Below, in pieces: positions 8,924 to 17,540 of a stretch of DNA of 64,000 nucleotides (positions within the stretch are counted from its first letter, which is position 1; each line of letters starts with the position of its first letter). The notes under the pieces were generated by a model. It was given only the letters and a program-made list of their open reading frames with translations. It made no database searches and was not told the DNA's origin. The stretch spans positions 184,461 through 248,460 of the forward strand of contig DATETJ010000011.1 in the NCBI GenBank assembly GCA_035283685.1. The letters are read 5' to 3'. The position numbers and the translations under genes were made by a program. Source of the stretch: Candidatus Bathyarchaeia archaeon. Its GTDB lineage: Archaea; Thermoproteota; Bathyarchaeia; Bathyarchaeales; Bathyarchaeaceae.

Positions 8924-9696
8924 CTGCTCATAGTCTTCTCTACTTCAGCTTCCAACTCCTGAAGAATAGGACGCCTCACAGCATAGAACTCTTCGCCTGT
9001 GCGGTCACGAGGCCGCCGCAGCTTTACCTCAATCACTTTCTTAACTGTTCCCGGTCGCGCTGTCAAAATAACAATTCGATCTGCCAAGTAAACCGCTTCG
9101 TCAACCGAATGAGTGACAAACATCACAGTCTTCTTTGTCTGCGCCCATATTCTCAAGAGTTCCTTCTGCATAATATTCCGGGTCTGCGCATCAAGAGAAC
9201 CAAAAGGCTCATCCATCAACAACACTTCAGGATCATTGGTTAAAGCTCGGGCAATAGCCACTCGCTGCTTCATACCGCTGGAAAGCTGACGAGGCACAGC
9301 GTCTTCGAAGCCCTGCAACCCCACTAGTTTCAAGTAGCTATCGACGACTTCTTGGCGCTTCTCCGGCGCAGTGCCCTTGATTTCTAAGCCGAACTCAATG
9401 TTCTTGCGCGTGGATCTCCACGGAAAAAGAGCGAATTCCTGGAATACAAAGCCTCTATCTGCACCGGGTTTTGACACTGCGCGCCCATTCAGAAGAACTT
9501 CGCCTGCATTCGGTGATTCCAACCCTGCTAGTATTCGCAAGAGTGTAGTCTTGCCGCATCCGGTTGGTCCGGTTATGCACAGAAGCTCGCCTTGGTACAC
9601 GTCTAGGGTAAGGTCGGTTAGAGCTTCAACTCTGGCTTTGTCGCTTTCGAAGACTTTGCTCAAACCGCGGATCTGGATCAGAGTATTCCTGCCCAT
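8920..9696 (-). CDS. ABC transporter ATP-binding protein (SsuB/TauB type)
   Basis: Energises uptake by the permease encoded immediately upstream. The 258-residue ATPase shows Walker A GPTGCGKTT (43-51), signature LSSGMKQRVAIARAL (from 138) and Walker B VLLMDEP (158-164), followed by the D-loop SLD and the switch histidine in FVTHSVDEA. Best matched to the nitrate/sulfonate/taurine/bicarbonate family. It overlaps the permease gene by 19 bases, indicating one operon (binding protein, permease, ATPase). Substrate not determinable from sequence. Confidence 0.93.
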   Translation of the reverse strand: MGRNTLIQIRGLSKVFESDKARVEALTDLTLDVYQGELLCITGPTGCGKTTLLRILAGLESPNAGEVLLNGRAVSKPGADRGFVFQEFALFPWRSTRKNIEFGLEIKGTAPEKRQEVVDSYLKLVGLQGFEDAVPRQLSSGMKQRVAIARALTNDPEVLLMDEPFGSLDAQTRNIMQKELLRIWAQTKKTVMFVTHSVDEAVYLADRIVILTARPGTVKKVIEVKLRRPRDRTGEEFYAVRRPILQELEAEVEKTMSR

Positions 9697-10469
9697 CTGG
9701 ACAACCGTCTTTCCACATAGCTTATCGCAGTTATCATGAGGAAACCTATTATTCCAACGAGAAACATGCCTGCAAACACGTTTTCGTAAAGCCCAAAGTC
9801 GTCGCTCATAACATGAATGTAAAAGCCCAAACCACCTTCTCTAACACCAACTAGTTCAGCGGCTACGATAGCCATCCAGCCTATGCCCAAGCCAATCCGC
9901 AGCCCAGTCATAATGTGCGGCAACGAAGCAGGAACAATAACTTTGCCAAAAAGCTGCCTTTTGTTGGCGCCAAGAGTCCGCGCAGCATCGATTAAGACGG
10001 AGTCCACAGCCTTGACACCTGCAACCGTGCTCAAGACGATTGGAAAAAACGAGGCCAAGTAGACAATGAACACGGCGTCAAACGGGTCTCTGAAGAAAAT
10101 TATGGCAAAGGGAATCCAAGCAAAGGGCGGAATAGGACGGAAAAGCTCCACCAAAGGCCTGCTAATGCCCTCAGCATAAAGCGAATACCCCCACAGCAAA
10201 CCTACAGGAATCGCAACAACGGCAGCGAGAAAAAAGCCATAAGACACTCTGAAAAGGCTCGCCACCACATGCTCACTGAAAACATGACCTGTTGGGTCCC
10301 TTTCATTTGTGATCACCACACGTATCAGAGTTGAGAAGATGCTGACTGGACGAGGCAGCAGCCCTCTCGGATCTCGTGCAGCCACAAGATCCCATATAAA
10401 GAAGAAAACTGCCAGCGCAACAATGCCCAATAAGAGTTTGATGAGGAGTGTGCGCTGCTTCTCCTTCAT
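9678..10469 (-). CDS. ABC transporter permease (SsuC/TauC type)
   Basis: 263-residue integral membrane protein with about six hydrophobic segments and the inner-membrane EAA-type loop (AARTLGANKRQLFGKVIVPASLPHI region) that docks the ATPase. It begins one base after the binding-protein gene ends. Family members import aliphatic sulfonates, taurine, nitrate or pyrimidine precursors. Part of a three-gene minus-strand operon. Confidence 0.92.
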   Translation of the reverse strand: MKEKQRTLLIKLLLGIVALAVFFFIWDLVAARDPRGLLPRPVSIFSTLIRVVITNERDPTGHVFSEHVVASLFRVSYGFFLAAVVAIPVGLLWGYSLYAEGISRPLVELFRPIPPFAWIPFAIIFFRDPFDAVFIVYLASFFPIVLSTVAGVKAVDSVLIDAARTLGANKRQLFGKVIVPASLPHIMTGLRIGLGIGWMAIVAAELVGVREGGLGFYIHVMSDDFGLYENVFAGMFLVGIIGFLMITAISYVERRLSRWAGIL

Positions 10470-11537
10470 TTAATCACTTCGAGCCGCAGTCAAATAGGAT
10501 TCGTCGACGTATTTCTCAGTGAAATCGTACTTGTCTTCGTAGCCTCTTTCAGCAAGTTTGGTTGAGGGCACCATGTTGAAGTCGATGAGTTTGCCGGTGA
10601 ACTCGATGAAAGTGCTGAGGAACGTGAGGTTAACGGCATATTTGTAGTCTATGCGACTCAACGCCTCCTTCACAACCGATGCCTCGCGCGCCGTGAATCC
10701 AACTCCGATGTCTACAAGCAGTTGATACTGAGACGAACTTGGATCAGATTTGGCTTCGTTTATCCATTCGGTTGCTTCAATGTGCGCCTTGAGAAAGTTA
10801 ACGACTGTGGAAGGATGGTTTGCCGCGAAAGCTTTGTCGGCTACTATTACGCAGTCTAGGTGGTGAGGCCAGATGTCGCTTGATGTTGCCAAGAGCTTTC
10901 CAAATCCTTTGTTAACAGCGTCTGAGGGAAACGGTTCCCACGCCACAAAAGCGTCAATGGCACCCGACTGCAGTTTCAGCTCCATGTTGGCTCCAGAAAG
11001 TGGCTCGTCTATTAAGAAGTCGGTTATGCTCATGTTCTGCTTCTCAGCGTAGTTTAGCAGAAGAAAGTATTGAATTGAACTTCGGCTTGGCACACCGATG
11101 GTCTTGCCCCTCAACTCTGAAATGTTGTTGACTTCAGGTTTCACCACGATGGCTGAGCCGATGTCATTGACCTGCGCTATAACCGTGGTGTTCACGCCCA
11201 AGTTCAGGTGCTTGATTATAGCTGGGGGCGCACCTAAGAAGCCGATGTCAACTTTACCTCCCGCAAACGCATCCATCTCCACGCCGCCAGAAGCATATCC
11301 ACCCGAAACAGCGTCTGTCACGTTGACGCTGTACTTTTCAAAAAACGATTGACCGCCGCCTACAGTCTTGTTCTTGGCCACGAAATATGCGATGTGGTGA
11401 AGGTCGGCTGTTAGGTATCCGACTCTAATGGTGGTTGAGGGAGCTGCGGGCGTCAAGTAAGGAGCTAGGAAAATGCCTGCTAAGGCAATGGCGACCAGAG
11501 ATATGATAGCAGTTGCAATCAATGTGCCCCTCGACAT
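10470..11537 (-). CDS. ABC transporter substrate-binding protein (SsuA/NMT1-like)
   Basis: 355 residues. An N-terminal signal anchor (residues about 6-30, hydrophobic, no lipobox cysteine) is followed by a type II periplasmic-binding fold: IRVGYLTADLHHIAYFVAKNK at the start, GKVDIGFLGAPPAI in the first lobe and ELRGKTIGVPSRSS at the hinge. This is the sulfonate/nitrate/thiamine-precursor class of binding proteins. It is the first gene of the importer operon and is probably tethered outside the membrane. Ligand unknown. Confidence 0.9.
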   Translation of the reverse strand: MSRGTLIATAIISLVAIALAGIFLAPYLTPAAPSTTIRVGYLTADLHHIAYFVAKNKTVGGGQSFFEKYSVNVTDAVSGGYASGGVEMDAFAGGKVDIGFLGAPPAIIKHLNLGVNTTVIAQVNDIGSAIVVKPEVNNISELRGKTIGVPSRSSIQYFLLLNYAEKQNMSITDFLIDEPLSGANMELKLQSGAIDAFVAWEPFPSDAVNKGFGKLLATSSDIWPHHLDCVIVADKAFAANHPSTVVNFLKAHIEATEWINEAKSDPSSSQYQLLVDIGVGFTAREASVVKEALSRIDYKYAVNLTFLSTFIEFTGKLIDFNMVPSTKLAERGYEDKYDFTEKYVDESYLTAARSD

Positions 11538-11703
11538 ATAGTGAACTTTCCCTTTGAATCATTGTTTTTGGAATAGAATAATGGATGAAGTACATATAAA
11601 ATCCTATTGTGCCTGCGAGAAGAGAAGCCTTTGATTGTTGAGCTACTGAGGGAAAACCCATCTTGAGACACCTGAAAAAGAAACAGCTGAAAACGACTTC
11701 AGA

Positions 11704-11799
11704 TGGCGGGCCCGAGGGGAATTGAACCCCTGACCTACGGATATCTCTATTACGGACATTTAAGAGTCCGCCGCTCTAACCTTGCTGAGCTACGGGCCC
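11704..11799 (-). tRNA. tRNA-Lys (CUU) with an 18-nt intron at 37/38
   Basis: Read on the minus strand: acceptor GGGCCCG pairs with CGGGCCC, D stem GCUC/GAGC, anticodon stem GCGGA/UCCGU with loop CUCUUAA (anticodon CUU), variable AGGUC, T arm AGGGG-UUCAAUU-CCCCU, discriminator G and an encoded CCA (11704-11706). The anticodon loop is split by an intron at 11743-11760. The junction forms a textbook bulge-helix-bulge: central helix CUCU/AGAG with three-base bulges UAA and AUA, cut after the second base of each, giving the canonical 37/38 position. Confidence 0.95.
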
Positions 11800-11862
11800 T
11801 CTGCGCGATTGCCATATTGCACATTTTACATGAGTTTATTAAGCTTACTTAGACCGAGCGGC

Positions 11863-12351
11863 TCAACTCTCAACAAATCGCCCTGTTTTTCTGTCCCTCC
11901 TGACCTCATTCCAAGGATAGATCCTGCCGCTCATCGCAATGTAGACTCCGTTAGTCAGAACGTTTATGGCGCCAATAGCGGTTCCAACGTTAAACAAGGC
12001 GTCTGAATCAGAGAACCTCTCCGGCCTCAGAGCTCCTGTCAAGATCATAACCTTGTCTTTAATGTCGCTTAGTCTCTTGGCGGTTTCTATCATCGTATCA
12101 GTTCCGTGTGTAACTACTATTTTGTCAGCGTCAGCTTTCCTGCAGGCTTCAAGTATCTTCTCTCGGTCTTGTTTCGTGATGTCTAGACTGTCTTTCCTCA
12201 AAAGCGAAACTATCTGAAAGTCGAAGTTTGGATGAACTCTCTGCAATATTCTTTCGACAGCTGGCTTCCCTATCTCAAAAGCGTACCCCTTCTGCGTTCT
12301 TGGATAGTCCTTGTCGATTGTTCCTCCGGTTTGGATGAAAACGATTTTCAT
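11863..12351 (-). CDS. Short asparaginase-like protein (N-terminal domain only)
   Basis: 162 residues matching only the N-terminal, catalytic domain of L-asparaginase. TGGTI (8-12) holds the first nucleophilic threonine and THGTDTM (81-87) holds the second Thr-Asp pair. Full asparaginases have about 330 residues in two domains, so this is either a compact stand-alone family, known in archaea and bacteria as asparaginase-domain proteins, or a truncation. The conserved stop and intact motifs favour a real short protein. Activity uncertain. Confidence 0.75.
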   Translation of the reverse strand: MKIVFIQTGGTIDKDYPRTQKGYAFEIGKPAVERILQRVHPNFDFQIVSLLRKDSLDITKQDREKILEACRKADADKIVVTHGTDTMIETAKRLSDIKDKVMILTGALRPERFSDSDALFNVGTAIGAINVLTNGVYIAMSGRIYPWNEVRRDRKTGRFVES

Positions 12352-12409
12352 GATTCTAGATGAGGTTTAAACGCTTTAAATAGCTTCGGCGGTAGTCCTT
12401 TGTTGACAA

Positions 12410-13231
12410 GTGGAAGGAATGGATCACTTGGGTGAATTGGTGTTTGTTGGCTTGGGCTTAGGCAGCGAGAAAAGCATATCGCTTCTAGGCTTGGAAAAAG
12501 CTAAGACGGCTGAGGTCCTGTTTGCAGAGTTGTACACGAGCCTCTTGCCAGAACTTGATCTTTCAAAACTTGAGAAACTCGTTGGAAAGCGGGTCCAACT
12601 GGTTTCTAGACACGACCTCGAAGAAGACTGCGGAATGATGATTTTGACGGCGGCGGAGAAGGGCGGGGCAGTCTTGTTGGTGCCCGGCGACCCTCTGATT
12701 GCTACAACACATGTTGATTTGCGTATTCGAGCCCAAAAGAAAGGCATTAGGACCAGCATTGTCCATGCGGCATCAATTGTTTCAGCAGTGACCGGCTTGT
12801 CGGGCTTGCAGAACTACAAGTTTGGCAGAAGCGTCACCATACCTTTCACCGATACGGGCTCTGTTGATGAGACCCCGTACAACGTTATCGCCCAGAACCG
12901 GAAAACCGGTCTCCACACGCTCTGTTTTCTTGACCTCCGAGTAGACGAAAAACGATACATGACTATAAGAGACGCCTTGGAAGTGCTCTTTGGCCTGGAG
13001 AAGCGGAAGCACCACCGCGTGATAACGCCTGACGCATTGGCAGTCGGCATCGCACGAGCCGGCTCAGAAAATCCCACGATAAAAGCAGATTTTGTCCGAA
13101 AACTTCAGGGGTTTGATTTTGGAAAACCGCCCCACTCCCTAGTTTTTCCGGGCAAACTGCACTTCATGGAGGTAGAGGCGCTTGTCACACTGGCAAAGGC
13201 GCCTGAAAAGATTAGGGAGATGGCAAAATGA
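12410..13231 (+). CDS. dphB: Diphthine synthase (Dph5/DphB)
   Basis: SAM-dependent methylation of the modified histidine of elongation factor 2 in diphthamide synthesis. 273 residues with the tetrapyrrole-methylase fold: N-terminal LVFVGLGLGSEKSISLLGLE and the SAM-binding VPGDPLIATTHVDLRIRA. A TATA-like TTTAAACGCTTTAAATAG lies at about 12366-12383, so the transcript would be leaderless or nearly so; either the GTG at 12410 or the ATG at 12419 could start. It heads a tight run with DUF357 and ribL. Dph6 lies elsewhere in the window. Confidence 0.95.
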   Translation: MEGMDHLGELVFVGLGLGSEKSISLLGLEKAKTAEVLFAELYTSLLPELDLSKLEKLVGKRVQLVSRHDLEEDCGMMILTAAEKGGAVLLVPGDPLIATTHVDLRIRAQKKGIRTSIVHAASIVSAVTGLSGLQNYKFGRSVTIPFTDTGSVDETPYNVIAQNRKTGLHTLCFLDLRVDEKRYMTIRDALEVLFGLEKRKHHRVITPDALAVGIARAGSENPTIKADFVRKLQGFDFGKPPHSLVFPGKLHFMEVEALVTLAKAPEKIREMAK

Positions 13232-13506
13232 GCGCACACGCTTTGCTAGCAAAGTACATTGGGAACTCAGAGAAGGTCTTGGGTGAAATCAGAGTCAAGC
13301 AGAACGCTAAGACCTTAAGCCTTGACCAAGTTATCGAAGTGGTTGAGGACGCGAAGCGATATCTAAGCGATGCAAAGTATTATGGAGAAAAACAGCAGTA
13401 TGAAACTGGACTGGTATCGGTCGCCTATTGTGAAGGCATGCTTGACGCGTTGCGCCTCTTAGGCTTGGTGGAGTTCAGATGGTCCGAAACGAAGGAAAAA
13501 ACTTGA
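13228..13506 (+). CDS. DUF357 family protein
   Basis: A 92-residue, mostly helical archaeal protein with the family pattern VVEDAKRYLSDAKYYGEKQ and ALVSVAYCEGMLDALRLLG-like C-terminal helix. It overlaps dphB by four bases and ribL by up to 28 bases, so the three are translated together. DUF357 is regularly encoded next to ribL in archaea; its role is unknown. Confidence 0.85.
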   Translation: MSAHALLAKYIGNSEKVLGEIRVKQNAKTLSLDQVIEVVEDAKRYLSDAKYYGEKQQYETGLVSVAYCEGMLDALRLLGLVEFRWSETKEKT

Positions 13507-13955
13507 AGAAAAAAGGCAAGATCGTGCTAGCGTCAGGCACGTTCGACCTGCTCCATTTGGGTCACGTGAAGTATCTTGAAGAAGCCAAAAAAGCAGGCGG
13601 CAAAAACGCTAGACTGATGGTCATAATTGCAAGAGACAAAACAGTTGAGAAGAGGAAGGGGGACAAACCGGTCATGCCCGAGGAACATCGGCGGGCGTTG
13701 GTTGAGTCTTTGAAGGTTGTTGATGAAGCTATCTTGGGCTATGAGGACTTTGACATTGGCTCGGTGATCACGGAGTTAAGGCCCAACGTTATTGCAGTAG
13801 GTTACGATCAAGAAGGCATTGAAAAGCAAGTTCGCAAGGTTGTAGCTGAGAAAAAATACCCAGTTGAGGTTGTGAGAATTGAGAAATTTGGCAAAGACGA
13901 GTTGAACAGCTCGTTGAAAATCAAGAAGAGAATCAGCCAGATTTGCAGGAGATAG
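13479..13955 (+). CDS. ribL: FAD synthetase RibL (archaeal FMN adenylyltransferase)
   Basis: Transfers AMP from ATP to FMN. 158 residues with the nucleotidyltransferase opening LASGTFDLLHLGHVKYL, whose H26-L-G-H29 is the catalytic HxGH, and a later KIKKRISQ near the C-terminus. The first nine codons overlap DUF357; a TTG at 13503 would give a start closer to the conserved core and is an alternative. RibK (riboflavin kinase) is encoded two bases away on the opposite strand, so both steps from riboflavin to FAD are neighbours. Confidence 0.93.
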   Translation: MVRNEGKNLKKKGKIVLASGTFDLLHLGHVKYLEEAKKAGGKNARLMVIIARDKTVEKRKGDKPVMPEEHRRALVESLKVVDEAILGYEDFDIGSVITELRPNVIAVGYDQEGIEKQVRKVVAEKKYPVEVVRIEKFGKDELNSSLKIKKRISQICRR

Positions 13956-13956
13956 T

Positions 13957-14658
13957 TTAGGGCAAGGTGAGAACTTCAACCTTAATCTTCTGTCCATCCT
14001 TGAGTTTAAGGTGAGATCGAAGATAGACTGGCGAAACTATCTCGATTACGGATGAGTCGTAATGGGTTCGCATGGCAGTTAAGATGGCGCCTTTAACCTT
14101 GTTGTTGATTATTGCAGGATAGCATCTGACGCCGCCAAACGATCTTGACTCATTTTGGAAGCCATGCAACTCAATGGCAGGATATGATTCCAGCTCGCCT
14201 CTGGTCTTGATGTCATAGTCGGTGGTGAGTTTGAGGTTCAAAGTTCCCGGATAAGGGTCAAAGCCTAGTTTTTCGAGGAACTGTTTGCGGTAACCCTCTT
14301 TCGACACGTAGTATGCGCCCTCGCCCAGCCCTGTGAATAACACGCCTTCCAAAGTGACTGACGGTGGATAGGCGGCTTCGAAGACAAGGCCGAGATTGGA
14401 GTACAACTGCTTCAGTTCCTGTTGGCCAGTGTCTGTGACTTTGACCAAGCATCCATCAGGTGTTATGTTTCTTTTCAGCCAACCTTTCTTTTCGAGTTGA
14501 ATCAGGTAACGCGACGCGGTTTGCTGGGAGAGACCCATCTTGTCGGCGAAGTATTCGGTTGAGACTTTGACGGTGCGGCGTGAGGCGCCCAACTCAGCAA
14601 GTTTATACAACGCGTACAGATATTTCCAAGATTGTGCGCTGAGGGTCGGCGGCTTCAT
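13957..14658 (-). CDS. ribK: CTP-dependent riboflavin kinase with N-terminal HTH
   Basis: Phosphorylates riboflavin to FMN using CTP, the archaeal route. 233 residues. The N-terminal ~90 form a winged helix (MGLSQQTASRYLIQLEKKGWL), and the rest is the RibK (DUF120) domain with GEGAYYVSKEGYRKQF and PYPGTLNLKL, the substrate-binding signature. The fusion to an HTH is known in this family and suggests autoregulation by flavin level. Convergent with ribL. Confidence 0.93.
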   Translation of the reverse strand: MKPPTLSAQSWKYLYALYKLAELGASRRTVKVSTEYFADKMGLSQQTASRYLIQLEKKGWLKRNITPDGCLVKVTDTGQQELKQLYSNLGLVFEAAYPPSVTLEGVLFTGLGEGAYYVSKEGYRKQFLEKLGFDPYPGTLNLKLTTDYDIKTRGELESYPAIELHGFQNESRSFGGVRCYPAIINNKVKGAILTAMRTHYDSSVIEIVSPVYLRSHLKLKDGQKIKVEVLTLP

Positions 14659-14727
14659 TCTTGACTTCGCCTGTAGGTGAGGAAGTGAGGACTGTGTATT
14701 TAAGCCACTCGAAAACGAGTTGCTAGC

Positions 14728-15306
14728 CTAAAACACTTTGTTTCCAGTCAGTGAGCTCCAGATGAATAGGAGGCCGAACACGATGAAGAGTAAGCCTGAG
14801 CCTATTCTAACGTATTTCAAAGGAACCCATCTGGATATGGTTGTGCCGAGCAACACGCCTAACGCAGTTAATGCGGCAAATGCCAGCATCACTCCAACAA
14901 ACACCAACAACGGCGCATCGTATTCAGCAGCCAACGAAACGACTGCTAACTGTGTTTTGTCGCCTAGCTCCATTAGAGCTATGAGAGAAAAGGAAGAAGC
15001 CATAGCTAGGGATTTCTCTTCGATCTGGGGTTTCTTAGATTTCTCAAAAAACAATGTGTAAGCAGCGAACGCCATGAAAGCAATGCCGGCGCCTATGCCT
15101 ACCCAAAATGCCGGGATTAGTGCTGCAATAGCTCCGCCTGCAAGAGCGCTTATTCCATCGACGAGGGCAAAAGCCAACAGGGCGCCTATGAACACGTTTA
15201 TGGATTTACGTTTTGAGCTTAGGCTGATAACTGCAAGCTGGGTTTTGTCTCCTAGCTCTGCTATCATGACAAGACTGAATGATGCTAGCAGAGGTAGGAA
15301 ATCCAT
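14728..15306 (-). CDS. GDT1/TMEM165-type cation transporter
   Basis: About 192 residues with six hydrophobic segments and the two family signatures AELGDKTQLAVISL and MELGDKTQLAVVSL, one per inverted half. The glutamate and aspartate of E-x-G-D-K-T form the metal path in Mn2+/Ca2+ transporters of this family. I start at the ATG at 15306, because a TATA-like CTTAAATG lies about 25-30 bases upstream; a longer frame extends to 15372 but covers that promoter. Divergent from the ferredoxin gene. Confidence 0.9.
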   Translation of the reverse strand: MDFLPLLASFSLVMIAELGDKTQLAVISLSSKRKSINVFIGALLAFALVDGISALAGGAIAALIPAFWVGIGAGIAFMAFAAYTLFFEKSKKPQIEEKSLAMASSFSLIALMELGDKTQLAVVSLAAEYDAPLLVFVGVMLAFAALTALGVLLGTTISRWVPLKYVRIGSGLLFIVFGLLFIWSSLTGNKVF

Positions 15307-15422
15307 GGCGAGAGCAGTAGTGGGCAGTGCATTTAAGGATTTTTGCAGGTTTAAGATGGTTAAGCAAAGCATAAATATTCAGCTTAACGTGTATTTTGCC
15401 AAAAGGAAGGTGAAAATTCGAT

Positions 15423-15737
15423 TTGCCAATTGATCCTGATTTCATGAAGAACAAAGCCGAGTCTGGAGAGCATGCTGGACACAAGGTTAGAGGCGAAGTG
15501 AAAGCGCCGGAGAAACTTGGCGTCCATGGAACACTGGTTGCGGTTGATCAGGACTGCTGCAACGGAGATGGCATCTGCATATCTGTCTGTCCGGTCAGCG
15601 TCTTCGATTGGGTTGACTCACCAGGACATCCAACGTCTGAGAAGAAATCTGATCCCGTCAGCGAACCTCAATGCATATACTGTCGAGCTTGCGAAGTGCA
15701 GTGTCCAACACAGGCCATAAAGATAACTGAACCGTAA
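15423..15737 (+). CDS. zfx: Zinc-containing ferredoxin (Sulfolobus Zfx type)
   Basis: A 104-residue dicluster ferredoxin. The N-terminal extension has His17, His20 and His35, and Asp77 follows in KKSDP. These match the three histidines and one aspartate that bind the isolated zinc in Sulfolobus and Thermoplasma ferredoxins. Cluster I ligands are C46, C52 and C56, with Asp49 where a fourth cysteine would be, implying a [3Fe-4S] or labile cluster; C84, C87, C90 and C94 complete cluster II. Cytoplasmic electron carrier for 2-oxoacid oxidoreductases. TTG start. Confidence 0.93.
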   Translation: MPIDPDFMKNKAESGEHAGHKVRGEVKAPEKLGVHGTLVAVDQDCCNGDGICISVCPVSVFDWVDSPGHPTSEKKSDPVSEPQCIYCRACEVQCPTQAIKITEP

Positions 15738-15968
15738 CCTGGCTGACAGACTCGTTTCCGCAGTTTCCGATGAGCTGTTGGAAACCTAGCTTATTTTTTG
15801 ATTCTTCAGTTTCGATTCGCTTAACTTGGCTCAGATGTTTGATCAGGCTCTTCTTTAAGCAAGATAATGTTGAATGATTGTTGGAAAAGGAAAAATCCGA
15901 GCGTTATGTTGCGTTATGGTATTTGAATGATGCGTCTTATGAATGTGTACTTGTGTTTCATAAACGCT

Positions 15969-15979
15969 ATATAAATTCG
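15969..15979 (+). promoter_or_regulatory. TATA box for the small zinc-ribbon gene
   Basis: CTATATAAATT at 15969-15979 is a strong archaeal TATA box. It places transcription start near 16003, about 15 bases before the TTG at 16018. Confidence 0.6.
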
Positions 15980-16017
15980 ACACCACACAACCAAAAACGT
16001 CGAACAACAAAGGGACG

Positions 16018-16251
16018 TTGAACACGTTGAAACAAACAAACCCGCAGGTACTAACAATCGATCTGTCTAGGATTGATGGAAACGGCGATTTTCCATGCCC
16101 CAACTGCAGCGTGATGATATCACCTGAAGACACGAGTGAGACCGTTTACACCATTGCTGACACGCGGATGGACGGCGGGTCCTTGGAAGAACTAACAATT
16201 CAATGCAACAAGTGTGGAGCCAAGATCCGCCTTATCGGGTTCGTTTCATAG
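16018..16251 (+). CDS. Small zinc-ribbon protein
   Basis: 77 residues with a CPNC pair near residue 27 and a CNKCGAKI pair near residue 63, forming a zinc ribbon around an acidic linker (ISPEDTSETVYTI). Not assigned to a named family. A good TATA box and a coherent length support it as a real gene. It could be a nucleic-acid or protein-interaction module; no function is claimed. Confidence 0.65.
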   Translation: MNTLKQTNPQVLTIDLSRIDGNGDFPCPNCSVMISPEDTSETVYTIADTRMDGGSLEELTIQCNKCGAKIRLIGFVS

Positions 16252-16399
16252 ACGCGCGTGATCGCTTTTTTGGTGGGTTTTTTCGCCGTTCATGATTTTG
16301 TGTAGTTCCCGATTAGTGGTGGCTATGCCCTGTGGCTTGCTTTGCGAATCTTTTATTAATGGAGTCATTTGCATATAGCACATTTGAGGGGAAAATGTC

Positions 16400-16657
16400 A
16401 TGGCGAAAGCGTTCGTGTTGATAAACACTGAGGCTGGAATGGAGCAAGACGTGGTCAACCAACTCAAGAACATGAAAAGTGTGAAAGAAGCTTACACTGT
16501 CTACGGAGTCTACGACGCTGTGGCCTATGTGGAAGCAGAGAAGATTGATGAGTTGAAGAACGCTGTATCCTATGAAATTCGTAAGCTCAACGGCGTCCGC
16601 TCAACCGTGACCATGATGGTTGCGGAAGGAAAGAAAGTCGGCACTAGTCCACCCTAG
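16400..16657 (+). CDS. Stand-alone Lrp/AsnC ligand-binding (RAM) domain protein
   Basis: 85 residues equal to the C-terminal RAM domain of Lrp regulators without the DNA-binding half: KAFVLINTEAGMEQDVVNQL, then VKEAYTVYGVYDAVAYVEA. Such one-domain proteins bind amino acids and may form mixed oligomers with full-length Lrp proteins; one of these is encoded at 26560. A GGGGAAAA stretch precedes the ATG. Function inferred from family only. Confidence 0.88.
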   Translation: MAKAFVLINTEAGMEQDVVNQLKNMKSVKEAYTVYGVYDAVAYVEAEKIDELKNAVSYEIRKLNGVRSTVTMMVAEGKKVGTSPP

Positions 16658-16796
16658 TTTGGGCAAAATCACAGCTGCTTTCAGCCTGTTTCAAGTGCGG
16701 TAGCCGCAACCTTGTCATTTTTGGCCTTTTTTTGAAGGGTTAATACGTAAAGTTAATGCCGCGCCCTAGGTTTTCAATAACTTTGAGCATTGTGCC

Positions 16797-17453
16797 ATGC
16801 TGCTCTTGAAAGATGAGTGTGCGCTTTGCAAGCGTGTTGTTTCAAGTTCTTATTTGAGACGTTGCACACGTTGCAGCAAGCTCTACTGTTTCGACTGTAC
16901 CATGTTCACTAAGGATGGTTATGTTATCTGCTTGAATTGTGCTCGAAGAGAAGTTACGCCTCGCCATTTGGGAACAAAGTACAGCTCGTTGAGTCGCTAT
17001 CTCTTGCGCAGAGGCATGTTCACTGGCAGAGTTGTGGTTCCAATAGGCGATATTGAGGGAATAATAGGAGACAACTTGCCGATTAATGCTTCTCGCGAAG
17101 CTGAGTGGTGGAACAATACTCGAAGTCGACCTTGGGTAGCTGTTGGATGGCACGTCGAAAGGGTTGATTTGGACAATCACACAGTTACATTCATTAGAGT
17201 TGCCAAGCCAGCGGTTAGACCCAGAAAGAAGGAAAACAAGAAGACAGAGTTTTTCAAACGTCCGCTGGGATTTCCCAAGCCAAGGCGAGCAGCGCAGCCA
17301 TCAAAGACAAAGATTGCCAAGGCTCAAGCTAGAGCTAGAAACATTGAGCGCCGAAGAATGATGACCGAGCAACAACGAGGGAAAATTCAGCCAAGGTCAG
17401 CTTATGAGAAACGCTTGTTCAAACCTGACGCCAAGCCGTCAACCGCAGATTAG
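16797..17453 (+). CDS. Zinc-finger / DUF7662-like fusion protein
   Basis: 218 residues in three parts. Residues 8-48 carry eight cysteines (C8, C11, C23, C26, C31, C34, C45, C48) in the spacing of a B-box/FYVE-like cross-brace zinc finger. Residues about 62-140 resemble a small domain (DUF7662 type) with YSSLSRYL, IEGIIGDNLP and the aromatic EAEWWNNTR ... VAVGWHVERVDL. The last ~75 residues are very rich in Lys, Arg and Gln, typical of a nucleic-acid-binding tail. Nucleic-acid association is inference and the family is uncharacterised. Confidence 0.65.
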   Translation: MLLLKDECALCKRVVSSSYLRRCTRCSKLYCFDCTMFTKDGYVICLNCARREVTPRHLGTKYSSLSRYLLRRGMFTGRVVVPIGDIEGIIGDNLPINASREAEWWNNTRSRPWVAVGWHVERVDLDNHTVTFIRVAKPAVRPRKKENKKTEFFKRPLGFPKPRRAAQPSKTKIAKAQARARNIERRRMMTEQQRGKIQPRSAYEKRLFKPDAKPSTAD

Positions 17454-17482
17454 AGATGTGAATATTCGCTCTTCGAGTGCGT

Positions 17483-17523
17483 GGAAGAAGAAGACGGATC
17501 TCGCTTAGTGCCTTCTTCTACCG
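17483..17523. repeat. Short inverted-repeat element shared with copies A and B
   Basis: GGAAGAAGAAG (17483-17493) and CCTTCTTCTACCG (17511-17523) form an inverted repeat between two convergent genes. The same right arm and spacing recur at 902-914 and 43793-43805, each time between convergent transcription units. It may be a bidirectional terminator or the hairpin part of the dispersed element. Confidence 0.5.
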
Positions 17524-17540
17524 ATTTGGCTTCACGTCTT

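Noticed and set aside
16246..16473. 75-codon minus-strand frame
   Set aside because: Overlaps the promoter and start of the RAM-domain gene; no family resemblance.
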